From Gamarada debralockiae (lineage: Eukaryota > Ascomycota > Leotiomycetes > Helotiales > Hyphodiscaceae), in contig NXFV01001054.1 in NCBI GenBank assembly GCA_002803225.1, positions 1-50,497 on the forward strand: a DNA stretch of 50,497 nucleotides, written 5' to 3'. Positions 35,066-45,615 of the stretch are shown piece by piece (position 1 is the first letter of the stretch; each line of letters begins with the position of its first letter). A program made the position numbers and the translations under genes. The notes beneath the pieces are model-generated. The model saw nothing but the letters and a program-made list of their open reading frames with translations, did not search any database and was not told the DNA's origin.

Positions 35066-38000
35066 AGGAGAGGGTGATGGGGGGATAATGGGCGACTGGA
35101 CCCGAGCATTGCGCTAGAGTTAGGTTGCTGAGAAGCGACACCTAGATAATCAGGTGAAATATATATCAATGACTAATGATAAATCAGTGACCCAATTAGT
35201 CCTCAGGAAAGCTGTCAACAAGCAATTGGCTTGCGATTTCTACTTCATTACTTAACATCTACATTCAAGTCTTCTTCTCCTCAAGTGAGGTTTTATCATG
35301 TGATCACTGCCATTCTTTAAAAAAGATATGGCCGAGGAATACTGTAGTTTCCTAGAATTACTCCCAAGCCCAGTACAGAAAACGTACTAACAGTACATAA
35401 GAACGTCGCGGAGCTACACTGCCTTAGTCATCCTGTCCACATCTACGGAGAGCCGAAGTCGAGATGTCGGTTCGGATTGGCTGACAATTGCCAAGCGTTC
35501 AATATTTCTAAGAGATTAGCTCGTTGAATTGTCGTGATCGTTCTCTTTGTTCTCGTCATCTCTTCCCCAAATCACAAATAAAAGGATGGTCGAGGATAAC
35601 AGCTTCGTCTAGGCTAAGTTAATAGCATAACTACGAACGTCGCGGGAGACGATCACGATTCTAGACCTAGAACCACCTGGACCGCTGTTTCCTGCTCCAT
35701 CTTGATATATGGTTTGAAGACTATATTTCTGTTGCTAGCAATCCAGTTTATATACTTAGCCAAAGCTGACTGACGGAGTCTCGGTGCCAAAGCGATTGAG
35801 AAGGTGAGGATGCTGTAGTATAGATACCTCGCAACCACGCAATCACGGCACCCAACACATTTAGGGCACCGGAAACACAAGGATGCCGAGAAAGTGGGCT
35901 GCCAAGACCTCGTTCAGCGAATGAATGCCTAAAGCACCAGATGTAGTTTCGGCTTCTAGTTTACAAGCACTCGCCAACGACCAAGCTTCCGCACAGTCCC
36001 TTTCCTGGCTCTTTTACATGAGGTCTTGGTCATGATCATCTTCGGCTTTCGGCCTCTGGGAGCTTTCCCATATGATAACCTGCTACCGCATGTAGTTAGC
36101 TTTTTGGCGTTTAGCCCTTCCGGTCTATCTAAGAGCGGTTTCATTTGTATCGGCTGAAATATAGTATACTAAGCATCGAGGAACGTTTGCTCCAGAAAAG
36201 TTGCCCCCGCATAATAATCCCTGGAAAAGATGATAGCAGGCAGATGAAAAAGGAAAAGAAGGTAGCGCCTCGCCCTTTCTGTATTCGCTATGTTGGATGC
36301 TGTAAGATCCCCTGAGGGAAGAACTCTATGTAAACTTCATGCCATCTATCCTCTATGCCTATCCTTTATCCCGATTTCAAAATTCATGACATCTACCAAT
36401 CCATCTCCGTGGTGGCATCAGGGAGCTCTATCGCCAATGCGAGATTCTAACAGAAATCGGCACCTGCCAGCGGTCCATAAATGCTCTCAACTCTAGCCTG
36501 CGCTTGAGAGAATCTGTTATGACCCTCCACAGTTGGGTATATTGGGTCGTGGCGACGGTGCTGGGTACTGAAGTATGTTAGGCCAAGTAATTATACAGCG
36601 TTCGGGCAACTGGAACACACATCATTTGTTTTGACGGTAGCCTTGACCACCACATGCTTCCGCGAGCGAGATGAACCTGGTGCGGGGACACACTCTTTCG
36701 AGAGAGCCATCGTTCAAGAAGTGACCGATGACTTGGTGACTCAACGAAGTTTGATCTTGGGAACTCGTGAAGCAATCTTTGCCGCCGCGACGTGGAAAAT
36801 GTTGACAGCGTTTGGGAGGCGCTAAAAGCAGTGCAAGTGGGATAGATGTTGTTCGAGGGTTGGTTCCAATTGCCAGATAAATTCCGTCTTGCAACCCTTT
36901 GAAAGAGCTGGAATGTCGATATTCCGCCTGTAAAACGGAGTTTCGGATAGATATCATGGGCGAAGACGACATCTTTTCGAAGTAATTGCAAGTTTGACTC
37001 GCCTTAGGAAAAATTTTCACTTTGCCACTGACTCCTATTGCCACAGTACGTCAACTTCGCTCGCCCCTCGCTTAGGTCATGGCGGCCCTCGACGAAGAAG
37101 CGCGTTGATGCCCTCATGAGACGACTTGGAGACTGGGTCTCTCATCCCGTAAGAGATATCCTTCAGAGCTTCGTATGATGTATAATCTGCCATCGTTGCA
37201 GAAGCGGTCGAGTTATCGCATGTGGGAGCTATATGGTATCGTGAATTCATCCTCGCCACCACTGCGAGGGCTTCTTCGAATTTCGATAGCCGACCATGCC
37301 TTGCCGCTTATGGTAGGTACTCTGGAGGCGGAAAGGCATTTGGAAGATCTTTCTGATTGATTGGGAGATGGTTCGAGTCTGGACGGCGTCGAAAATGAGG
37401 ATTTGAGGTTTCGCTGGGGCATCTGAATCGAAAAGACCGTAGACTACAACCATATTTGATGTTAGACCTTTTGTATCAACCAACCGTTACTAGCATGAGA
37501 GAGGATTTACCTCAACATAGGACGCATGGCTATGGAAGCTTTCCGAATAAGCCCAAGCGACTTCTTGGTCCCTGGTGTATATCTGCCAAGAGACTCGAGC
37601 CGAATGTGTGCTGGAGGTGTAGACCATGGATATTCATTCCCTTTCTCTATTGCGGGTAGGCTCTTGCTCCTAAATTCCTTAGCGGTATTGATCAGAAGTA
37701 CGCAAATAAGTCCATGACTATCATATCGTCCTCATTATTGTCCGCTAAGAAATATTGTTGTAGGAGTGGAGAGTTCTCGCAGGGAGAGAAGCGTGGTTAC
37801 ATGATTTTTTCGTGGAGACTCCTCTCAAAGTGATGTCAAGAACACTGATTGCTGGGGGGATGAAAACCTAATCGAAAGGAGATTAAATTCAACAGCAGAG
37901 CCCGTACATAGTTTAGCTCAGCCATGGTAAAAAACAATAGTTCTAAATTATGGAAGGAGGTTTAATCTTACTTTTGAGGTACTTCCACTCCAAGGCTGCA

Positions 38001-38418
38001 GCGAGAGGAGCTGGAAGAGTTCACTCCGGTGATGGCGTAATCTCATGAGCTGACGGAGGTGTACCCAGCAGGAATTGTCAACATCCAAGTTCTAGATTAT
38101 TACGACACCTACAAGTATATCCTCCTATTTCCGTGTTCTCATGCGGCATAATTGAGGTGTGAAAGCCCCATGTTCGGATTATTGATCAGCCTCGTGGTCC
38201 GCATATTACATGACCGAAATGGTGCGTGTGGGACCTCCTCGAATTGGAAGAGTTGGTCCAGCTCAGCACCCAGCCCAGCACACAGGGCGCACAAATCACT
38301 TCATTTGAGACTAAAAAGAATTAGCGCATGCAGGCCATCGGGAGGATCGGGAAACTCTCGACATAACCTAAGCGAGTTGAAATAGAACTCTCGAATGTTG
38401 CCAGATCCGTTGTAGAAG
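35066..38418. other. Long region without recognisable gene
   Basis: Several frames of 60-140 codons occur on both strands, the largest minus-strand ones at 36578-37044 and 37077-37483. Some stretches (for example KFEEALAVVARMNSRYHI, 37210-37270, minus) look like former coding sequence, but they sit in changing frames with stops and match no family I can name. They may be a strongly decayed gene. No transposon motif, tRNA or repeat was identified. Confidence 0.4.
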
Positions 38419-38769
38419 TTACAGAACTGTCGTGATCTTACCCATTCTCACAGCCCCTAAAAACCCCATATCGAGAGGAACAATTGCCTTCCATAGCACA
38501 CCCGTATATGCAGAATAGCGGTGTGAGCAATCGCAGGCTTTCTGCACACCCACAGCATCCCAGGGAGGTAAAGGGGCTGCAGCCTTGCCTTCTTCTACAG
38601 GAGGCTCACTCGGAAACCCGGCATGTGCTGTTGAAAGCCTGACGCGGCACCGAAAATAAACAGCCTCTTCGCTTTTTGCAATGGTTTCCAAGGCAGAAGT
38701 CTCCAAAAAGAATTGACAGGTGTTAGAGGCCTTTGCGGTTTTACTTTGGAGTTCTCTCGCAAGCTGCAT
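38419..38769 (-). CDS. Hypothetical open frame, 116 codons
   Basis: ATG-started frame with moderately protein-like composition (ETSALETIAKSEEAVYFRCRVRL and PVEEGKAAAPLPPWDAVG). No motif, no intron signals and no neighbour that suggests a role. Could be an exon of a small gene or chance. Confidence 0.25.
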   Translation of the reverse strand: MQLARELQSKTAKASNTCQFFLETSALETIAKSEEAVYFRCRVRLSTAHAGFPSEPPVEEGKAAAPLPPWDAVGVQKACDCSHRYSAYTGVLWKAIVPLDMGFLGAVRMGKITTVL

Positions 38770-39179
38770 CTGCTATTTCACAAATTCTTTGTGCAACATT
38801 TGGAAGTCCTAGAATGTGTACTGTACAACTGGATCTGGAGGCTATAGCATCTGATTGGAAACCTCGGTTCTTCACTATGACGCGAAATATGATTCGCGAG
38901 ATTTAAATGTATCCCATGGCAAATCTACAGCTGCAATTTTGTGGTGTGGGTCAAGCCTTCACCGTCCAACTTGTTTTGGTGGTGTGGCATGTCAGTCTAA
39001 GCCTCCACAAACATATGTGAGGCTGTTCGGCCGACTAAGAAACGAAGTATACCCCGCTTCAGACAGTCGCCCACTGCAGAGCCTCTAGGTTCGAAGGATG
39101 GATGATTACACGTATTTAAATCTCGCAAGGGTCACAAATTTGCCACCGATTTGCCACCACTGCAACCAGGAAGCTTGCA

Positions 39180-40723
39180 ATGGCGGACGAGAGCATTTCT
39201 CAACATTTCTCCATATTTGCGGTTCCCCCGCCCGCGAAACTCCCAACGCGATTTGCCATCAACCTTGACGAAGCTGAACAGGCTATCTTGCCGAAACCAA
39301 AAGCACCGACCAGGGAGACGACGATAGGTGGAATTTTCGCAGACAAAAGGACCTTATCGAATGCATCTAGTACAGGCTCAAATGCTACAACTTTAGTGGA
39401 AAAGGAGCTCGGGCCGCAAGAACTATCACCTACCCAAAGCCAGCTATTTTGTGACAATGGTATTGACAGTGAAAAATTCTTTGCTGAAATCTTCAATGCT
39501 GACAGCACCTGGCAGATTCTTCACCCAAACCAACGTTCATCAGACTGAAAAGATTGGTTTCGGCAATTAGCTTCCCAAAATGGGAGCCTGACGATGCGAA
39601 TCAGGTTTTTGTTAAAGAGTCTTGTAAGAATAACTTTTTATAAGTTTTGGCTTTATTGGCTAATGGACTTTGAGGCGACGAAACGTATCCATTAGGTTGG
39701 CCTCGTCTCGCTGCATTTCAAAACCAGTCCAATTCTTGTGCGGTATACCGCAGATTTGGTCTTCTCTTTTGCAGATCCCTTCTCCAACTCCAAGGAGAGC
39801 TTACTCTCCTCGAGAAAAAGCTGCATAAACTTGATACAGAAGATAATGCCGATATAAACAAGCACTACCGGCTCCGTAGCTCAGATGACTATGAATTGTG
39901 GGACCCGGCACAGCGGAACATCTTGAAGGAAATACAAGAGAAGCTTAGCATCTATGGTGAGACCTTACTAATCTGTGCAGCTTTCGAAAACGAGCAATTG
40001 AGCTAATATCTGTAGGCGACTTGCTTGATAAAGATACTAGGCTGAGGCAATTAGGGCCTGCTCCAGCGAGAAACCACAGAAATGTGTACAACTGGATGAA
40101 CCACCACAAACCTTTAGAAAGAGGACACGACGATTTCATATTCCGAAAGGAAGACTTTATAACACCTATCAACGAAATACAACAAAGCAACGGCATCCTT
40201 GACTTTGTAGAAGCCTTCATTAGTAGATACCCACAAGGTCCTCTTAAGGTAAGAACCCTGCCAAAACATCAGAAAAGCCAGTTGGTTTCCCCCCTCATTT
40301 TGTCGAAGTGGGTGTTTTAACATTTCTGAGTAGGCGCTGCTTGGCTTTAAAAATCAAAATGCCGATCCAGAAGACCAACAAACATATATTTTTTCCTACC
40401 GCCGTATCACCCTCGTTGCCAACATAATCGTAATCTGTATCGCTATCTCGATCCTACTAATACCAGTCTTCCTTCTCTACATGGCCAATGTCACCCGCGT
40501 CCAATCTGCAGGAATAGTACTAGCTTTCACAGCCATATTTGCTACGATGATCTCGCTGATTACTAATATAAAGGTTGAGAATGTGTTTATGAGTACTTGC
40601 GCGTAAGATATCCCCTCCTCTACCTACAGCTCTTAGAAAAGAAAAACTGATAATGAATTTTTATGTAGGTATTGTGCTGTCCTGGTAGTGTTTTTGGGTA
40701 ATGTACAACAGCAGCAAATATAG
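39180..40723 (+). CDS. DUF6594 family membrane protein
   Basis: Six exons (39180-39459, 39516-39623, 39675-39956, 40016-40248, 40334-40602, 40669-40723) join in frame to 408 residues. After a Ser/Pro/Ala-rich N-terminus of about 125 residues, the fungal DUF6594 pattern appears: YPLGWPRLAAFQN, YRRFGLLFCRSLLQLQGEL, LEKKLHKLD, NILKEIQEKLSIYGDLL, NVYNWM, HKPLERGHDDFIF and DFVEAF. Two or three membrane segments close the protein (LVANIIVICIAISILLIPVF, IVLAFTAIFATMISLI, CAVLVVFLGNVQ). The family is widespread in filamentous ascomycetes, of unknown function, and presumably membrane-bound with a cytosolic helical part. Each intron is 51-85 bases with standard donor; branch points CTGAC or CTAAT are visible for the first two. 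The small second exon was deduced from reading frame and is the least certain piece. Confidence 0.85.
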
Positions 40724-41063
40724 TGATAGCGCCTCTTCGGCGTAAGGGTATCGCATCAGAGACACCCCCATAAATATTCCACAATACGCAATTAAGCAAT
40801 GACTTCTGTGACAAGAAAGGGTAGCAAGAAGCCAAGCATCGAGCTCGGCCCATGACTACTTGCGTGCTGTGAAAGAATGGGATGCAGCTCTCATTCACTC
40901 AACACAGAGGAACAAATTGCTATCAGGGATATTTCTCTTACTGGAGCTGGAAACTTCCCTACTGCATTCTTGCTGTCGACTTTCTTTTTATTGGCCGCCC
41001 CCCCCACCACTTTTCTCACCACATAGTTCTACGTAAGAATTCCTAACTTCGGCGGTTTGAGAG
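40724..41063. other. Intergenic region
   Basis: Holds the 3' end of the DUF6594 transcript and an eight-base C run near 40999. No coding sequence or repeat recognised. Confidence 0.4.
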
Positions 41064-41351
41064 ATGGCTGTTACCCTGCGTGATGTGACTTGCAATGATG
41101 GCATAGTCTGGAGTCCCAGACACCAACAGCAAAGACAGTTTCCACATCCATTTTCGATGATAACGGTAAGTGAGTTCGGGAGAGGCTATGTAGTCATTCT
41201 CGGCGAAGACTCGCGATTCGAAGTGTATCACTATCACGTGGACGAGAAAATATTCGTTGAATGGATTGGTGATGTGGACTTCATGTTTGGGGAACTTCCA
41301 AATTCTTTTGAAACCATAGCAAAGATCTTGTCTAACATACAAACATTTTAA
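41064..41351 (+). CDS. Hypothetical small protein
   Basis: A 95-residue ATG frame whose second half looks like a folded beta-rich/helical domain (GRGYVVILGEDSRFEVYHY, then EWIGDVDFMFGEL and SFETIAKIL at the C-terminus). The pattern of alternating hydrophobic residues with a closing helix suggests a genuine small protein or the last exon of a larger one, but no family could be named. The stop lies 30 bases from the convergent lys2 stop, so the 3' ends overlap or abut. Confidence 0.4.
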   Translation: MAVTLRDVTCNDGIVWSPRHQQQRQFPHPFSMITVSEFGRGYVVILGEDSRFEVYHYHVDEKIFVEWIGDVDFMFGELPNSFETIAKILSNIQTF

Positions 41352-41381
41352 ACGCCCCACCCCTTCCCCTAAAACCGTCCT

Positions 41382-44300
41382 CTAAACCAAGGCACCACGA
41401 CCACCAACTCTCATCAGCGCACTCTTTTGCTCAGGACTGATCTTGATATCTGGCAGTGCCTTCTTACCTTTCCCACTTGGTAAGGTCATGAACCCGATGC
41501 CAGCCAAGTAGGCCAGATATTTGCCCATGATCTCCTCATCCACGAACCCACCGGAGGAGAGATCTTCGCCTGTGAACTGCGCGTCGGATTTGAGAGCCGC
41601 TGCTGCGTTGATGTCGTCCATTTCCGGTGCGATGGTATCGGCGGGGAGGTCCGTTGTTGCGAAGTGGTAGAGTGGCATTCTGGTTCTCATAATTAGCAAT
41701 CATGCATCTTATCTCAAAAATAAGGATTAAACTTACAAAGCATGCTGTTCCCGACCATCCTCTGCTGCTGCATAGTCCTGCAACTTCTTACTCCAAACAG
41801 GATACTCCACCTCGGGAATTTCATATCCGTAACTCTCTAGTGTTGCCAGATACTGCGAGAATGTGAGTCTCGGATGGCTGGTGACTTGCGCAACGCCCAA
41901 AGGTGTCTGAGGTGGGTTCAACGCGCCCGCTACCACTACACGGGCGACGTGGTTCACTGGGACCATGTTCACTGTGTTGGAGATTCTGGGACGGCAGCCG
42001 AGCTGGACACAGCCTTTCGCCATGCGGATCAGGAAGTCATCCGTATTTGTCACACCGGACGTGCGGTCACCAGTTACGTAGCCCGGTCGAATGATCGTCC
42101 CGCGTAATCCTCGCGCACCAGCTGAGCGGACGAGGTATTCAGCTACCCACTTGCTCTGTCCGTATCCGGTTCCGAGGCCTGTGGCAGAACCAGACAGATC
42201 ATCGGATTCAGAAACTGCGGTGCCGGCACGTGATTGCTTCACGAAGTGCTCGGTGTCAAGCACGGAAGTTGAGGACACGAACGACAAATACTTGGGCTTA
42301 CCTGCCGCGCAGAGAGCCAAGATATCGAGAGTACCCTGTACATTTGCGGGCTTGAGATTTGAGTATGGGTAGACCCAGTGCACAAGGGCGCCGTTGTGAA
42401 TGACCACGTTCACTTCTTGTGCTAGCGTATTCCACGTACCTTCTGAGAGGCCGAGACGTGGCTCACCCAGATCGCCAGTCACGCAAGCGATGCGGTCCCT
42501 CCAGGAGGGTTCCCAGACGCCGTACGCTTGGCAGGTTTGCGTGACGCGATTGAGGGCTGAATCGATATCTAGAGCACGAACGTGAAGGATTACGTTGATA
42601 GGTGGTGAGGATCGAGTGAGAAGGTCACGGAGGAGGTATGCACCTAGGAAGCCGGTCGCGCCAGTAAGGAAAACCTTCAGAGGCGTAGTAGGTGTGATTT
42701 TCGCATCTGCGGATGAGAACTTGGATGGCAGAGACTTGAGAAGAGATTGTGCGTCTGCTGCATAATCTTCCGCGACTTCAGCATGTCCGTTGACTTCCTT
42801 GTTGGAGGATGCTCGTCGGTCGATTTGCGTGGAGAGTCCTTTGAGCGTGGGGTTTTGGAAGAAGACGCTCATGTTGATATTGAGGTCGGTCCATTTGCGA
42901 TTTACTTTAAAGAGCATTTGCTGGGCTAGGATACTGTGTCCGCCGAGGTCGAAGAAGGAATCGTCGGGGCTGATTGTTCGCTCGTCCACGGTTGGGATAA
43001 GTGAGCCCCAGATGCTTGCAACATCCTTCTCCGTTAGCGACAGATTGACAAGCTTACCCTTGGGTCTGGCTGCAGCGAATTGTGCTGCATCTGGGAAAGG
43101 AAGAGCTGGCTTGTCTTTCTTTCCGTTCGGATTTAGCGGGAACTTCTCCAGGGGAATGATGACCTCAGGGATGGCGTATGATGGAAGCTTTGTCTTCAAG
43201 TACCGCTTGATATCATCGCACAAAGGCCAAAATCTTCTCAAGCGTCCTTGAATTCCCTCCCCAGACGTATCATCGTCTAAATTATTTTGCTTCAACCATC
43301 GTGCCCACTTTTGCATGTCAGGCACAATATAGCTAGCAAGCGTTTGCTCCTCATCCTTGTTTCTCCGTACCAGCGTAACATTGTCCATCACCATCTCGTG
43401 GTTGGAAAGATAATTGTCGATCTCCCCAAGCTCAATCCTAAAGCCACGGATCTTGACTTGATCGTCTGCTCGTCCAACATATTCAACATCTCCAGTGAGC
43501 ATATATCGACCGAGATCTCCCGATCGATACATACGATCTCTTGGGCCCTTGTAGAACTCTCTCCATGGCTCGGATTTCGCCAATTTCTTGTCCGCCTCAA
43601 CCCACATCGAATTGTCAACGAACCAGTTGTCGACAAATTTCGTCTTAGTGAGCTCATCGCTGCCTAAGTATCCCTCAGCTAAGCCGGCAGCTCGCACGTA
43701 GATCTCTCCAATTTCTCCGACTTCGCAGATTCGATTTCGGTTCTCGCGATCAACGATCAACAGTTGAACATCCTTCATTCCCTTGCCTGCAGGAATCACG
43801 TTGCCCATCTTCTCCAAATACTCAGGGTCTGAAGCTCGGCTTGGGATCTCGTAGTAGCTGACACTGCGCTGGGTCTCGGTGGTACCATAAAGATTAATAA
43901 TGGAGACGTTTGGGGCGAGTCGTTGCAAGGCTCTGCAGTCTCTCTTGATCAGGATATCTCCGACGAAGAATGAGTGATGGAGGGCTGGAAACTCTGCGCT
44001 TGCACCACCAACGAGAATTTGACCCATGGCTGGTGTCAGATGCGTGACTGTTGCACCATGCTCTCGCATCCACTCCGCAAGTCTTTCATGCTGGATATCA
44101 TCCTTAGATGGCACCAGTAATTGAGCGCCCAGAAAGAGTGGGGTAAAGATATCTCTTTGAATAGGATCATGCGCTATGCCACTCAAAAGCGAGAACTTGT
44201 CATCCTTGGTAAGCCGGAATCGTTCTGACATCCAGTCGAAATAGTAAGCCAAGGAGTAATGTCTGCCTCGGACACCTTTTGGTCGACCTTCAGAGCCAGA

Positions 44301-44924
44301 TGTGAATGACAGAGTTGGTATGGAATCCGGTCCAACGACGACTCCAGGCCCCTTTGCCTTCAGCGATTGTTGGCTTGCGAGAACATCTTTGCCATTCAGG
44401 TATCCACCGACGAGAGTTCCATTATCCTTGAGTTCCAGCGCGGGGACTTCGGTTCGGAGCTGCAAATTCTCCTTGATGAAACTTCGAACTTTCTCAGTCA
44501 ACTCTCCAGCCTCCTTGGTAGCCTTGTCAATCACGACCAATGCTCTCGGTCTGGCCACATCGAGGTAGATATTTTGACGATCCGGAGGATACGAAGGGTC
44601 AATGACCGAAAATGTCGCTCCAGCCTTCAAAATCCCCATAACAGTGACAACCAAATCCACGCCTCTGTAACTGTAAGACATCACCACCTCCCCACGTTGG
44701 ATACCAGACTGAACCAGATGGTGGGCCAGGATATTTGAGGCTTCATTGATTTGTTGGTAGGTGAAATCTCTCCTGGGGGAAGATCCTGATGCTGTTTCGA
44801 CTACACATAGTCTATCTGGATGTGCCTCAGCGTTTGCGGAAAAGATATCTTGGATTGCGCCTCTGAATGCGGACCAATGGAGGTCAGCGGTGGGGTCTGG
44901 AAGGTCTGGCTTTGTCGACGGCAT
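41382..44924 (-). CDS. lys2: L-2-aminoadipate reductase (alpha-aminoadipate semialdehyde dehydrogenase, large subunit)
   Basis: Two exons, 44924-41737 and 41679-41382, with a 57-base intron (GTAAGT...CCAG) give 1,161 residues. The enzyme adenylates alpha-aminoadipate, loads it on a phosphopantetheine arm and reduces it with NADPH to the semialdehyde, a step of fungal lysine biosynthesis. The adenylation domain has SFTSGSEGRPKGVRGRH near residue 205, LYGTTETQ, and YRSGDLGRY; the carrier domain has the attachment Ser in FFDLGGHSILAQ near 660; the reductase domain has the Rossmann GATGFLGAYLL near 756 and the YGQSKW catalytic Tyr/Lys. The long N-terminal extension of the yeast enzyme is absent; the adenylation domain begins at once (LPDPTADLHWSAFRG), as I recall for other Pezizomycotina. 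The start at 44924 is the ATG of MPSTKPDLPD; the frame upstream has no ATG. Activation by a phosphopantetheinyl transferase (Lys5) encoded elsewhere is required. Confidence 0.95.
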
Positions 44925-45157
44925 GACGTTCGGGCGTTTGTGACAAACCTCGGGGATTTCAAGAAATTCTGAGATCAATCAGAAGTCAACTCGTTCATAG
45001 ATCTTAGAAGATTGAGGCCTGATATGTGAAGATGAATATTCTCCTTGTGATCTGTCAATTTTAAAGAGGGGCGGTCCAGGGCTGAGGCTTTACAAGCAAG
45101 GCCGAGTCAATTTGTTCAAAAATTCAGCCTTGTCGAAATTTGTGTGCCGTAACCGGA

Positions 45158-45167
45158 GAGTCACGTG
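45158..45167. promoter_or_regulatory. Possible Gcn4/CPC1 site overlapping an E-box in the lys2 upstream region
   Basis: GAGTCACGTG contains GAGTCA (TGACTC on the lys2 coding strand), the half-site of the general amino-acid control activator, overlapped by CACGTG. It lies about 235 bases upstream of the lys2 start in the spacer shared with the divergent gene. Function is inferred from the motif and the pathway only. Confidence 0.4.
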
Positions 45168-45615
45168 CGAAACAGCCTTAGGTCAGCCCGTCAGCCCCTG
45201 CCAAACTTAGTGCCCGCGCTAGGCGATTTTTGCCAAGACATTTTGGGATAGGAAACGAATCTGAAAATAAGTTGCTCAGGAACAAGGAGGCATACATACC
45301 GGAATTCAACCTTCTCCTTTTTTTCAATTGTTCCCTTTCAGCATTCTTTTGAGCGGCGTCGTACCCAATCTTGCATTTCCTTCTTTAATTCTTCCTATTT
45401 CTTCCTTTCCAACAGCATTACTCTTCCACGACTATTGAGGACAGGTTTCGACCAACAAAACGACCGCGTCAGCTAGTGAAAGGGATATCTTTCATTATCC
45501 AGGGGGACTTCTTCAACTCCGCACACAACCACCACCCACCTCTTCCGATACGATTTTAACTCACTAGTGTCTGGCGAACGATTCGAACCCCAAAGTCTCC
45601 TTTCTCGATTCCACA
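45168..45615. promoter_or_regulatory. Upstream region of the type II membrane protein gene
   Basis: A pyrimidine-rich tract at about 45305-45420 (repeated TTCCTTT/TTCTTCC) is typical of fungal core promoters near the transcription start. No upstream open frame with family resemblance. Confidence 0.4.

Noticed and set aside
36578..37044. Possible cytochrome P450 remnant on the minus strand
   Set aside because: A faint resemblance (VAAAKIASRV) only; no heme-binding Cys motif or ExxR could be located, so no identity is claimed.
37300..37390. GGTTCGAGTC, reminiscent of a tRNA T-arm
   Set aside because: No matching acceptor, D or anticodon stems could be found around it.
41064..41351. Small protein as a SUKH/SMI1-type immunity-like domain
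   Set aside because: The hydrophobic pattern is only loosely similar; no diagnostic motif, so kept as hypothetical.
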